Origin: Alloprevotella tannerae | GTDB lineage: Bacteria; Bacteroidota; Bacteroidia; Bacteroidales; Bacteroidaceae | Assembly: GCA_015259125.1 (NCBI GenBank) | Contig: JABZGR010000052.1 | Span: forward strand, 1-6,909 | Direction of reading: 5' to 3' | DNA: 6,909 nucleotides | Shown here: positions 1 through 6,909 of the stretch, piece by piece | Position numbering within the stretch: the stretch's first letter is position 1 | Layout of the letters: each line of letters starts with the position of its first letter | Position numbers and translations under genes: made by a program | The notes under the pieces: model-generated | The model's database searches: none | What the model was told of the DNA's origin: nothing | Seen by the model: only the letters and a program-made list of their open reading frames with translations

Positions 1-29
1 CGGTCGGGCCTGAGTTTGAGGCCCAACCG
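1..29 (-). terminator. Strong GC-rich hairpin, candidate operon terminator cut by the window edge
   Basis: Positions 1-11 and 19-29 are inverted repeats (CGGTCGGGCCT and AGGCCCAACCG) around a 7-nt loop. On the minus strand all 11 positions can pair, with one G-U wobble; on the plus strand the same position is an A-C mismatch, which favours transcription leftward, the direction of the operon. It lies about 170 nt past the acyltransferase stop. Any U-tract that would prove an intrinsic terminator falls beyond position 1 and cannot be seen. It could instead be a structured leader of the next gene. Confidence 0.5.
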
Positions 30-31
30 GG

Positions 32-69
32 GGAAAGGGGAACCTTATCATCCTCGATAGTTACCCTCC
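32..69 (-). other. Second inverted repeat next to the terminal hairpin
   Basis: TATC (46-49) pairs with GATA (56-59) around a 6-nt loop. Outward, AAC (41-43) pairs with GTT (60-62) past a 2-nt bulge, GGG (38-40) with CCC (64-66) past a 1-nt bulge, and GG (32-33) with CC (68-69) across an internal loop. On the minus strand one arm contains AAGGAGGG (71-64), and the loop begins 12 nt after it and overlaps an ATG (51-49). It lies only 2 nt from the hairpin at 1-29. Its role is unknown: transcript end structure or the leader of a gene outside the window. Confidence 0.35.
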
Positions 70-196
70 TTCAATCAAAAATGATCCTGAAAAGGAAGAG
101 AATTATTGACCGCCCCATTTTTCAAAGGTCTCTTAATGTTGCTCGGAGATGATTTTGTAACGTTGCTCCTGAATGTAAGTCATCAGAATTTAGACC

Positions 197-991
197 TTAT
201 TCCTCAATAGTACGTCCTGTAATACCATGTTGAGAAGCTTTGATAAAGCTAACAATGTAGTCGATTTCTTCGCTTTGCGGTATTTGCTCCTTTATGCGAA
301 TTAGCGCGTCTTCCAAACTAACCGTCGTTGAATAGATTAAGCGGTAAGCGTTAGCAATATGGCGCAAGATGCGATCAGATTCCTTGTGTTGGCGTAGGAC
401 GGGAGTATTAACACCCTGATAGGTGGCTGGATTTCCACCTAAAATGATGTAGGGTGGAATATCTCTGTGTACGCGGCAGCCGCTTTGAACAAGTGCATAC
501 CGGCCAATGTGCACACGATGCTGAATCAGGGCATTACTACTCAAAATAACGGAGTCATCTAAAATGCAATCACCGGAAACTTGCGCATGAATTCCTAACA
601 CGCTGTCATTACCAATGTGTACATCATGACAAACGTGAACACCATCCATTAAGAAGTTATTGTCGCCAATAATTGTTGCTGAATTTTCATCTAAACTTCC
701 AGCAATGACAACATTTTCACGGATGCGGTTGTTGTCGCCAATAACAACTTTGGTGCGATGGCCGACTTTAAAGAGAAAACTTTGAGGTACGGCACCGACA
801 ACGGCATTTTGATAAATGTAATTTTGCTTACCTATCACGACACCCTCTAGGATTGTTGCGTGAGACATCACAACAGAATTGTCGCCAATCACAACATCCT
901 TATCAATAAAGGCGAAAGGGTAGATCTTTACATTGTTGCCAATCTTTGCAGATGGATCAACGAAGGCCAAGGGGCTGATTTGATTATCCAT
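197..991 (-). CDS. lpxA: LpxA-family acyl-ACP--UDP-N-acetylglucosamine O-acyltransferase, divergent
   Basis: LpxA puts a 3-hydroxyacyl chain from acyl-ACP onto O3 of UDP-GlcNAc, the first step of lipid A synthesis, in the cytoplasm. The 264-residue length matches the family (262 in E. coli). Residues about 8-185 are hexapeptide repeats of a left-handed beta-helix (AKIGNN, VVIGDN, VVIGKQ, ATIIGD, VHIGND). RDIPPYI at 176-182 and GVN at 193-195 are family motifs, and 198-264 form the helical C-terminal domain with NAYRLIY at 214-220. The catalytic pair is kept: His122-Asp123, with His119, equals E. coli His125-Asp126 and His122. By my alignment from memory, other sites differ: Asp141 for His144, Gln157 for His160, Pro188 for His191, Gln201 for Arg204, Ser170 for the chain-length residue Gly173, and the HRGT loop is gone. 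The start lies 6 bp after the outer-membrane factor stop, so it is probably translationally coupled. The fold is certain; a true lipid A role is not, and a paralog with another acceptor or acyl chain is possible. Confidence 0.88.
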   Translation of the reverse strand: MDNQISPLAFVDPSAKIGNNVKIYPFAFIDKDVVIGDNSVVMSHATILEGVVIGKQNYIYQNAVVGAVPQSFLFKVGHRTKVVIGDNNRIRENVVIAGSLDENSATIIGDNNFLMDGVHVCHDVHIGNDSVLGIHAQVSGDCILDDSVILSSNALIQHRVHIGRYALVQSGCRVHRDIPPYIILGGNPATYQGVNTPVLRQHKESDRILRHIANAYRLIYSTTVSLEDALIRIKEQIPQSEEIDYIVSFIKASQHGITGRTIEE

Positions 992-997
992 ACTATT

Positions 998-2380
998 TTA
1001 TTTTCTACCGCCGCCAAGGGCTTGGTACAAACTGATTACGGCTTGGGCACGATCAAAATTGTCAGAGATCAAATTAAGTTGTGCTTGCAGCAGGCCTTGC
1101 TGTGCCGTAAGCGTTTCCAAGTAACTTACGCGGTTGTCATGTTTGAAAATGAGGTTTGTTGTCTCGACGGACTTCTGTAGTTCTTCAACTAATTTAGTAC
1201 GCTGTTGAATCTTAAGTAGCGATGTTTGATAATTTGCCAAAGCATTGCTCACTTCATTGCCTGCATTAAGTAGCTTTTGCTCAAAATTAAGCTGTGCTGC
1301 TTCTACCTCGGTCTTTGCTATTTTTAGATTTGCACGAAGTTGGCCTCGTGCAAAAAGCGGCTGAACGATAGATCCAACAAAGTTGGCTACCCACATCCCG
1401 GGATTTGTAATCATACCTAAGTTGTTTGTCCATCCGCCGGTACCATTAATGGTAATATTAGGATAGAAAGCCGAATAAGCTTTATTTACGCCATAAAAGC
1501 AAGAGGCTAATTTATATTCAGCCGCACGAACATCTGGTCGATTTGCCAAAAGCTGGGCTGGAACACCGGCAGAAAGTACACTGGGGAACGATAAGTCTTG
1601 GATAGCACCGCGCTCTATGGGGTGGGGCGCTTCGTGGAGCAAAGCGCAAAGCGAGTTTTCCGTTTTTCGGATCTGACTTTCCAATGTCGGAATTGTTGTG
1701 AGAATGGACAAACGATTTGCCTTTGCTTGTGAAACTGCTGCTGCATTCGTCATTCCGGCTTGCATCATAACCTCCATAGCTTCGACATTCTTATCCCATA
1801 ATGCGGCCGTTGATTTAGTTGTTTGCAATTGTGCGTCCAACATTTCCAACGTATAATACAGATTGGCTGTAGAAGCGATTAAAGCAGTCTGTATGGATTG
1901 GCGGGCTGCCTTAGCCGCTAAAACACCATATTCAGATTGTTTTTTCGCATTACGCAATGAGCCAAAAGCATCTATTTGCCAACTGGCTTGTAGTGGTATA
2001 TTGTAGGTTTTGGAAGTAGTTCCGCCCTCAACAATAGAGATCGTTCCAGAAGGTGAGAAGGACAACGAAGGGAAGAAAGCCAGTCGACTCACTTGAAGTC
2101 CGGCTTCTGCCTTTTGAATGGTTAAATCTGCTGTACGAAGATCCACATTCTTTTCTAAAACCAAGCGAATCAGGCTTTGTAAATGAGGATCTGAGAAGAC
2201 ATCGGGCCAAGAAAGGTTGCCAAAATTAATTGTGTCTCCTTTCAGTGCTTGGTCTACAGTGGTTGTATCTCTATAGAGTTGCTCCATTTGAACGTCCAAT
2301 TTTGGACGTTCGTAGTTGGAGTAGATGTGACAGGAGCTTAAGCTAACTCCCAACAAGACTATATATATGAACTTTTTCAT
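998..2380 (-). CDS. RND efflux outer-membrane factor lipoprotein (TolC/NodT family)
   Basis: This is the outer-membrane channel of the tripartite pump; it trimerises and carries substrate across the periplasm and outer membrane. Residues 1-17 are a lipoprotein signal peptide with lipobox LSSC and acylated Cys17, followed by the NodT-typical Y-x-R-P motif (YERP, 23-26). Two repeated OEP halves follow. The first contains SWPDVFSDPHLQSLI (57-71), FFPSL (102-106) and WQIDAFGSLRNA (134-145). The second contains LANRPDVRAAE (288-298), AFYPNITINGTGGW (314-327) and QPLFARGQLRANL (350-362). Long alpha-helical hairpins lie at about 145-255 and 355-450, and the protein ends in LYQALGGG (451-458). At 460 residues it has the full NodT/OprM length. 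It starts 4 bp after the pump stop, so its supply is tied to the pump. The start is fixed by the signal peptide. B. fragilis BmeC proteins have the same role, but I cannot assign a specific ortholog. Confidence 0.95.
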   Translation of the reverse strand: MKKFIYIVLLGVSLSSCHIYSNYERPKLDVQMEQLYRDTTTVDQALKGDTINFGNLSWPDVFSDPHLQSLIRLVLEKNVDLRTADLTIQKAEAGLQVSRLAFFPSLSFSPSGTISIVEGGTTSKTYNIPLQASWQIDAFGSLRNAKKQSEYGVLAAKAARQSIQTALIASTANLYYTLEMLDAQLQTTKSTAALWDKNVEAMEVMMQAGMTNAAAVSQAKANRLSILTTIPTLESQIRKTENSLCALLHEAPHPIERGAIQDLSFPSVLSAGVPAQLLANRPDVRAAEYKLASCFYGVNKAYSAFYPNITINGTGGWTNNLGMITNPGMWVANFVGSIVQPLFARGQLRANLKIAKTEVEAAQLNFEQKLLNAGNEVSNALANYQTSLLKIQQRTKLVEELQKSVETTNLIFKHDNRVSYLETLTAQQGLLQAQLNLISDNFDRAQAVISLYQALGGGRK

Positions 2381-2384
2381 ACTT

Positions 2385-5300
2385 CTATTTTCTTACGTAT
2401 TGTTCAATATCTGGTTCTGCTTCAGTTGAAGCTGTATCATTCCACTTTAAAGGTGTGATCTTCTCTTGAAGATATTCAAAGGCGACGAATAGAGCCGGAA
2501 CAATGAATATTTGACATATCATACCAATCAACATGCCGCCAATAGCTGTTGTACCTAAAGACCTATTGCCATTAGCTCCGACACCAAATGAGAACATCAT
2601 TGGTAACAAACCAACGATCATAGCTAAAGAGGTCATTAAGATTGGTCGTAAACGAGCGCTGGCACCTAAGACGGCTGCCCAAGTAATGCTCATACCCATT
2701 TTACGACGGTCTAAAGCAAACTCTGTGATCAAAATTGCATTTTTAGCCAACAAACCAATCAACATAATCAAGGCAATTTGCGTGTATATGTTATTTGATG
2801 CGGCCCCAAATATTGGAATGATCGAATTGAATCCACCCATCATTTGAATAAATAAGAAAGAGCCTGCAAGACCGAAAGGCACGGATAATAATACCGCCAT
2901 TGGCAATAAATAACTCTCATATTGAGCAGAAAGAAGCAGATAGATAAACACGAAGCATAGCAAGAATACGGTAGCTGTTGTAGATCCACTGCTAGATTGC
3001 TCTTCGCGGCTCAACCCCGAATATTCAAAGCTATAGCCTACCGGTAGATATTTATCCGCGGTTTCTTGAATAGCCTCCAAAGCTTGCCCTGATGTATAAC
3101 CATCAGCCGGATTGCCATTAACACTAATGGATGTATACATATTAAAGCGGTTGATGTTGTCTGGACCGTAGATACGCTTTAACGTTACAAACTGCGTGAT
3201 TGGTGCCATTTCAGACCCGTTACGAACCATTACATTTTTAAGCGTTTCTATATTAACTCGTTTATCAGGAGCTGCTTGAATCATCACTCGATACAGCTTT
3301 CCAAATCGGTTAAAATTAGAAGCGTAAAGGCCACCATAATATCCTTGTAAAGTCGTGAGAATTGCGCTCGGCGATAATCCAGCCTTCATACATTGAGCTT
3401 CGTCAATCTCAACCATGTACTGTGGGAAACTTGGATTAAATGTCGTCTGAGCTGATTGAATCTCTCGGCGCTTCTGCAACTCTGTTAGGAACTCCTGAGA
3501 GACTTGGTAAAATTTATCCAAGCTTCCACCAGTTCTATCTTGTAAGTTGAACGAAAAACCATTTGAAACGCCATATCCCATAATCATAGGAGGCTGGAAA
3601 AAGAGTACTTGAGCATTTTTAAATACATCCAGCGACTTCAATAGTAATTGGACAGCAACAATAGTTGAGCCTTGCTTTAAAGATCGCTCTTCCCAAGGCT
3701 TTAATTTTACAATGAAGGAACCATAGCTAGAACCTTGTCCGCCAATAAAACTATAACCGGAAATCATCGTACTGGTTTCAACAGCCGGTGATGAGCGCAC
3801 TAAGCTATCAATTTCAGCCAATACTTGTTCTGTACGATCTTGAGATGTTCCTGGCGGAAGTGTTACAACACCCATAATTGTTCCTGTATCCTCAGAAGGA
3901 ATCATAGCGTTAGGAGTAGCTCTCATTAAAAATATTAGTAGCGTTATTCCTACAGCGACTGCGCCAAAAGCAATAACAGGTTTATGAATAAAGAAAAGTA
4001 CGCGCTTTTTATACTTTCCTAATAAGGCGTCGTAATGAGCATTAAAACTTTTATGAAAGCGACTTATGAAAGTTGATTTCTGTTGTTTATCCTCGTCCTT
4101 TGGCTTCAAGAAAATTGCACAAAGAGCAGGGGAGAGGGTCAAGGCATTTAAAGCTGAAAAGCCAATTGCTATGGCCATTGTAATACCAAATTGTCTATAA
4201 AAGATACCAGATGTTCCAGATATAAAGCTAACCGGAATAAATACTGCCATCATTACAAGCGTAATGGAGACAATAGCTCCGCCTAGTTCTCTCATTGCAT
4301 CGATAGATGCTTTGCGAGAAGATTTGTAACCTTGATCCAATTTGGCGTGAACACCTTCGACAACGACAATCGCATCGTCGACAACAATAGCAATAGCTAA
4401 AACAAGCGCATTAAGTGTTAGAAGGTTTATACTAAACCCTATAAGATATAGAGCGAAGAACGTTCCAATTAATGCAACAGGAATAGCTATTGTAGGGATG
4501 AGGGTAGAGCGCAAGTCTTGTAAGAACATGTAGACTACAAAAAAAACCAAGATAAATGCTTCAAATAAAGTCTTGATAACCTCCTCTATTGAAGCAAACA
4601 AGAAATCGTTTACATTTTGTGAAACGACAATTTTTATACCTGAGGGTAGATATTTTTGGCTTTCTTCTAAAGTCTTTTGGATATTTTGAACTGTTTCAGT
4701 CGCATTTGTACCCGCCATCTGGAATACTATACACGTCACAGAATTGTGCCCATTAACTTTTCCAGAGAAGGAATAAGTTGAACGACCTAATTCAACACGT
4801 GCAACATCCTTAACACGTAAAACCTCTCCATTTGGAAGAGCCTTAATAATCATGTTTTCAAACTCGCTTTCTGTAGAAAGACGCCCTTTATAACGGAGCG
4901 TATACTCAAAGGTTTGATTTTCGCGTTCACCAACTGTACCTGGGGCTGCTTCTATATTTTGTTGTGCTAATACACCAGTAATATCGGTAGGCATTAGATG
5001 GTATAAAGCCATTTTAGCTGGATCAAGCCAAATGCGCATAGAGTAATCTGCGCCCATAACCATTGCTTCACCAACGCCTTGTACACGTTGAACTTGAGGG
5101 ATTACATTAATCTTTGCATAATTCTCAAGAAATTGTTGATCATACTTTCCTGACTCATCTGCAAGTGAGAAGACCATAAGCATAGAGCTTTGGCGTTTTT
5201 GAGTAATGACACCTACTTTTGTTACTTCTGCAGGCAGAAGACCTTGTGCCTTATTAACGCAGTTTTGTACGTTTACAGCAGCCATATCAGGATCAGTACC

Positions 5301-5591
5301 TTGTTTAAAGGTTATTGATATAGTGGCAGTACCTGTATTCGTAGCGGAAGACGTCATATAGTCTAATCCTTCAACGCCATTAATCTGTTCCTCTAGTGGA
5401 ATAATTACAGAGTTAAGTACAGTCTGCGCATTCGCTCCCATATATGAGGTTGAGACACTCACCGTCGGCGGAGCAATACTAGGATATTGAGTAATCGGCA
5501 AAGAAATCAAACCTATTGCACCCAAAAGAACAATTAGGATAGAAATCACTGTTGAGAGAACAGGCCGATTTATGAAGTTATCTAATTTCAT
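2385..5591 (-). CDS. HAE1-family RND efflux pump, inner-membrane permease (AcrB/BmeB-like)
   Basis: This proton-driven antiporter takes drugs or other amphiphiles from the periplasm or inner membrane and passes them to the outer-membrane factor. At 1068 residues it is full length (AcrB has 1049). TM1 is at about 10-30, followed by the first porter/docking region (about 35-335), TM2-TM6 (335-495), TM7 (about 535-556), the second periplasmic region (560-865) and TM8-TM12 (870-1040). The proton relay is intact: Asp405-Asp406 in TM4 (VVDDAIVVVEG), Lys950 in TM10 (LLAKNAILITEF), and Arg980 with Thr987 in ARLRPILMTSLA, matching AcrB Asp407/408, Lys940, Arg971 and Thr978. The aromatic region YSFIGGQ at 613-619 corresponds to the AcrB distal-pocket Phe cluster. 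The loop between TM9 and TM10 (about 915-934) looks some 11 residues longer than in AcrB. The hydrophilic C-terminal tail is about 25 residues. The start MKLDNFINRP is the usual RND N-terminus. The substrate cannot be predicted. Confidence 0.97.
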   Translation of the reverse strand: MKLDNFINRPVLSTVISILIVLLGAIGLISLPITQYPSIAPPTVSVSTSYMGANAQTVLNSVIIPLEEQINGVEGLDYMTSSATNTGTATISITFKQGTDPDMAAVNVQNCVNKAQGLLPAEVTKVGVITQKRQSSMLMVFSLADESGKYDQQFLENYAKINVIPQVQRVQGVGEAMVMGADYSMRIWLDPAKMALYHLMPTDITGVLAQQNIEAAPGTVGERENQTFEYTLRYKGRLSTESEFENMIIKALPNGEVLRVKDVARVELGRSTYSFSGKVNGHNSVTCIVFQMAGTNATETVQNIQKTLEESQKYLPSGIKIVVSQNVNDFLFASIEEVIKTLFEAFILVFFVVYMFLQDLRSTLIPTIAIPVALIGTFFALYLIGFSINLLTLNALVLAIAIVVDDAIVVVEGVHAKLDQGYKSSRKASIDAMRELGGAIVSITLVMMAVFIPVSFISGTSGIFYRQFGITMAIAIGFSALNALTLSPALCAIFLKPKDEDKQQKSTFISRFHKSFNAHYDALLGKYKKRVLFFIHKPVIAFGAVAVGITLLIFLMRATPNAMIPSEDTGTIMGVVTLPPGTSQDRTEQVLAEIDSLVRSSPAVETSTMISGYSFIGGQGSSYGSFIVKLKPWEERSLKQGSTIVAVQLLLKSLDVFKNAQVLFFQPPMIMGYGVSNGFSFNLQDRTGGSLDKFYQVSQEFLTELQKRREIQSAQTTFNPSFPQYMVEIDEAQCMKAGLSPSAILTTLQGYYGGLYASNFNRFGKLYRVMIQAAPDKRVNIETLKNVMVRNGSEMAPITQFVTLKRIYGPDNINRFNMYTSISVNGNPADGYTSGQALEAIQETADKYLPVGYSFEYSGLSREEQSSSGSTTATVFLLCFVFIYLLLSAQYESYLLPMAVLLSVPFGLAGSFLFIQMMGGFNSIIPIFGAASNNIYTQIALIMLIGLLAKNAILITEFALDRRKMGMSITWAAVLGASARLRPILMTSLAMIVGLLPMMFSFGVGANGNRSLGTTAIGGMLIGMICQIFIVPALFVAFEYLQEKITPLKWNDTASTEAEPDIEQYVRK

Positions 5592-5633
5592 ATGAAATCA
5601 AGTTGAATGTTAGGTTTTCCCGTTTTTATATCG

Positions 5634-6812
5634 TTATTTCTCACCTGGCATCTTTCCATCTTTGATGTCTTGCTTTGCCTTAGCCAGGTTTTTTGCTGCT
5701 TGAGCTGCTGTAATGGGCTTGATCTTCTGACCATTTTTAAGATTCTGAACGCCTTCAATTACAATTTTATCTCCAGAAGTTAAACCAGATGTAACGACAT
5801 AAACTTTACCATTATTTTGTTCTTCCACCTTAATTTCTTTGCTTGTGACCTCATTGTTTGCATTTACAATGTATACAAACTTTTTATCTTGTATTTCAAT
5901 CGTAGCGCTTTGTGGAACTAAAATAGCATTATGTGTGCGAATAGGCATTTGTATTGTTGCAGTCCCCCCACTTCTCAGCAGACCTTGTTGATTACTAAAA
6001 GTGGCCCTCATACTTACAGCCCCTGTAGTTTGATCAATGATTCCACTAACTGCATCAATTTTTCCCTGTGTCTGGTAGAGAGTACCATCAGCCAACAATA
6101 GTGAAACGGAAGGGAAAAGTTTAATCGCTTCAGCTATACCGCCATTAGAAATTCTCGACATTTCCAGCAATTGCTTCTCTGTAATTGAGAAATACACATG
6201 AACTTGCGAAATATCTGAAACGGTAGTAAAGGGTGTTGACATACTTGGACTTACAAGTGCACCAGTTTTAAAAGGAAGCATTCCGATAACTCCGTCAGCA
6301 GGACTAGTTATTGTACACCAACGAAGATTGTCCTTGGCTGCTCGCAGTTGTGAGCGAGCAGCCAAGAGTTGGGCTTGGGAACTTTGCAAAGTATTTTCTG
6401 CCATCTTCATATCATAATCACTGATTATACTCTTTGAATACAGCAAGCGCTTGTTTTCTACTGTTAGTTTTTGAGTTGCAATAGTCGCATTACACACTTT
6501 TATTTGAGCGCGGGCACTCGATACTGCTGCGCGAAACTGTGCATCATCGATGCTGAAGAGAACTTGACCTTTTCTGACACGTTGCCCTTCTTTTACAAAG
6601 ACTTTAGTCACAAATCCGGATATTTTAGGTCTGATCTCAATATCTTTTATCCCTTTGATTGTAGCAGGGTATGAAATTTTCAAGTCCGCATCGCCAATCT
6701 TAACAGCTCCAACTGTGTATTCGTTATTACCTACAGGCATTTCCTGAGTCTTATTTTTACAGCTTGTTAAAATAAGAGCAGTTGCAAATAGCAACAAAGT
6801 TTGTCGTTTCAT
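5634..6812 (-). CDS. RND efflux periplasmic adaptor lipoprotein (HlyD/AcrA family)
   Basis: This membrane fusion protein joins the RND pump to the outer-membrane factor across the periplasm. The signal peptide (1-17) ends in lipobox LTSC with acylated Cys18, so it should be anchored to the inner membrane. The biotinyl-lipoyl half-motifs are at about 57-92 (RPKISGFVTKVFVKEGQ, then GQVLFSIDD) and 165-200 (TITSPADGVIGMLP). They flank the alpha-helical hairpin (about 93-163), rich in Ala, Gln and Lys. The beta-barrel spans about 201-290 with TGAVSMRATF (263-272) and LLRSGGTATI (278-287). The membrane-proximal domain runs from VPQSAT (299) to about 370. A Lys-rich hydrophilic tail (371-392) follows. 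At 392 residues it matches AcrA (397). It is the first gene of the operon and lies 42 bp before the pump gene, the usual adaptor-pump-channel order. The start is fixed by the signal peptide and lies about 26 nt from the predicted transcription start. There is no Shine-Dalgarno sequence. BmeA-type proteins are the nearest named group. Confidence 0.96.
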   Translation of the reverse strand: MKRQTLLLFATALILTSCKNKTQEMPVGNNEYTVGAVKIGDADLKISYPATIKGIKDIEIRPKISGFVTKVFVKEGQRVRKGQVLFSIDDAQFRAAVSSARAQIKVCNATIATQKLTVENKRLLYSKSIISDYDMKMAENTLQSSQAQLLAARSQLRAAKDNLRWCTITSPADGVIGMLPFKTGALVSPSMSTPFTTVSDISQVHVYFSITEKQLLEMSRISNGGIAEAIKLFPSVSLLLADGTLYQTQGKIDAVSGIIDQTTGAVSMRATFSNQQGLLRSGGTATIQMPIRTHNAILVPQSATIEIQDKKFVYIVNANNEVTSKEIKVEEQNNGKVYVVTSGLTSGDKIVIEGVQNLKNGQKIKPITAAQAAKNLAKAKQDIKDGKMPGEK

Positions 6813-6844
6813 ATCTGAAATATTGTCTTAATGTATTGTAGTGG

Positions 6845-6877
6845 CAAAGATAATAAAATTATTGCTGTCCGATAAAA
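6845..6877 (-). promoter_or_regulatory. Candidate Bacteroidota-type promoter for the efflux operon
   Basis: Read on the minus strand, 6852-6845 is TATCTTTG, an exact match to the Bacteroidota -7 consensus TAnnTTTG used by the primary sigma factor of this phylum. About 20 bp upstream, at 6877-6872, is TTTTAT, only a weak match to the -33 element TTTG; the spacing is right. Transcription would start near 6838, giving a leader of about 26 nt before the adaptor start codon. The -7 box is well supported by sequence and position. The weak -33 box may mean low basal activity or a need for an activator. Confidence 0.6.
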
Positions 6878-6889
6878 GTTTTTTGATCG
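6870..6889. promoter_or_regulatory. Imperfect palindrome over the -33 region, possible operator
   Basis: The half-sites CGATnAAA and TTTnATCG face each other across 4 bp, giving 7 of 10 matching positions per arm. CGATA occurs again in direct orientation at 6888-6892, and ATCGAT at 6886-6891 is itself palindromic. The element overlaps the predicted -33 box of the efflux operon, the usual place for a TetR- or MarR-type repressor operator. No regulator gene is inside the window, so the binding protein is unknown. The site is A/T-rich and short, and chance is a real alternative. Confidence 0.3.
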
Positions 6890-6909
6890 ATACGCCGTTC
6901 TTTTGGAGA

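Noticed and set aside
29..40. Plus-strand G-runs (GGGGG and GGGG) as a possible G-quadruplex
   Set aside because: There are only two long adjacent runs plus one distant GGG, and the bases are better used by the inverted repeats.
71..118. Minus-strand 15-codon hydrophobic frame (MGRSIILFLFRIIFD)
   Set aside because: A frame of this length is expected by chance in A/T-rich DNA, and no conservation can be shown.
3..152. Plus-strand frame open from the window edge to a stop at 150-152, possibly the tail of a convergent gene
   Set aside because: An open run of about 49 codons is not rare by chance, and the translation has no recognisable motif. It also runs through both inverted repeats. The sequence left of the window would settle it.
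133..183. Minus-strand 16-codon frame (MTYIQEQRYKIISEQH) just after the acyltransferase stop
   Set aside because: It is too short to judge, has no start signal, and its apparent internal repeat only reflects the DNA direct repeat.
860..1180. Plus-strand open frame of 106 codons across the acyltransferase/channel junction
   Set aside because: It is antisense to the well-supported 3' end of the outer-membrane factor gene and the 5' end of the acyltransferase gene, and its product resembles no family I know.
2028..2210. Minus-strand open frame of 60 codons inside the channel gene
   Set aside because: It is an alternative frame within a conserved gene, and no start signal or family resemblance is seen.
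2221..2228. Minus-strand TAATTTTG matching the -7 promoter consensus inside the channel gene
   Set aside because: It lies within coding sequence in a short-gap operon and is a degenerate motif that will occur by chance.
2533..2847. Plus-strand open frame of 104 codons
   Set aside because: It is antisense to the conserved TM9-TM12 coding region of the RND pump and is best explained as a shadow of it.
6471..6674. Plus-strand open frame of 67 codons
   Set aside because: It is antisense to the lipoyl and hairpin coding region of the adaptor, with no independent support.

Overview
This window comes from a member of the Bacteroidota, most likely Bacteroidales. Three things point there. The proteins have a Bacteroidales character. 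The upstream region of the first gene carries a TAnnTTTG-type -7 element (TATCTTTG). None of the four genes has a GGAGG-like Shine-Dalgarno sequence; their start codons follow A/T-rich stretches instead, as is usual in this phylum. Genus and species cannot be named from what is visible.

The layout is a single minus-strand block, read right to left. Positions 6813-6909 hold the upstream region of the first gene, with a promoter candidate and an imperfect palindrome that could be an operator. Next come a periplasmic adaptor lipoprotein (6812-5634), an HAE1-type RND inner-membrane pump (5591-2385), a NodT-type outer-membrane factor lipoprotein (2380-998) and an LpxA-family left-handed beta-helix acyltransferase (991-197). 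The gaps are 42, 4 and 6 bp, so all four are very likely cotranscribed. Positions 1-196 contain no convincing gene. They hold two adjacent inverted repeats, the outer one (1-29) being a strong terminator-like hairpin at the window edge.

The first three genes encode a complete tripartite drug/solute efflux system like AcrAB-TolC, MexAB-OprM and the Bacteroides Bme pumps. The pump keeps its proton-relay residues and should be active; the substrate cannot be told from sequence.

The most interesting point is the fourth gene. It has the LpxA fold and the catalytic His-Asp pair, but it has lost several residues that bind substrate or acyl carrier protein in E. coli LpxA, and it sits behind an efflux operon rather than in the usual lpxD-lpxC/fabZ-lpxA cluster. 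It may be a specialised LpxA paralog. Apart from that, this is an ordinary, intact efflux operon, and I see no mobile element, CRISPR array, RNA gene or broken gene.
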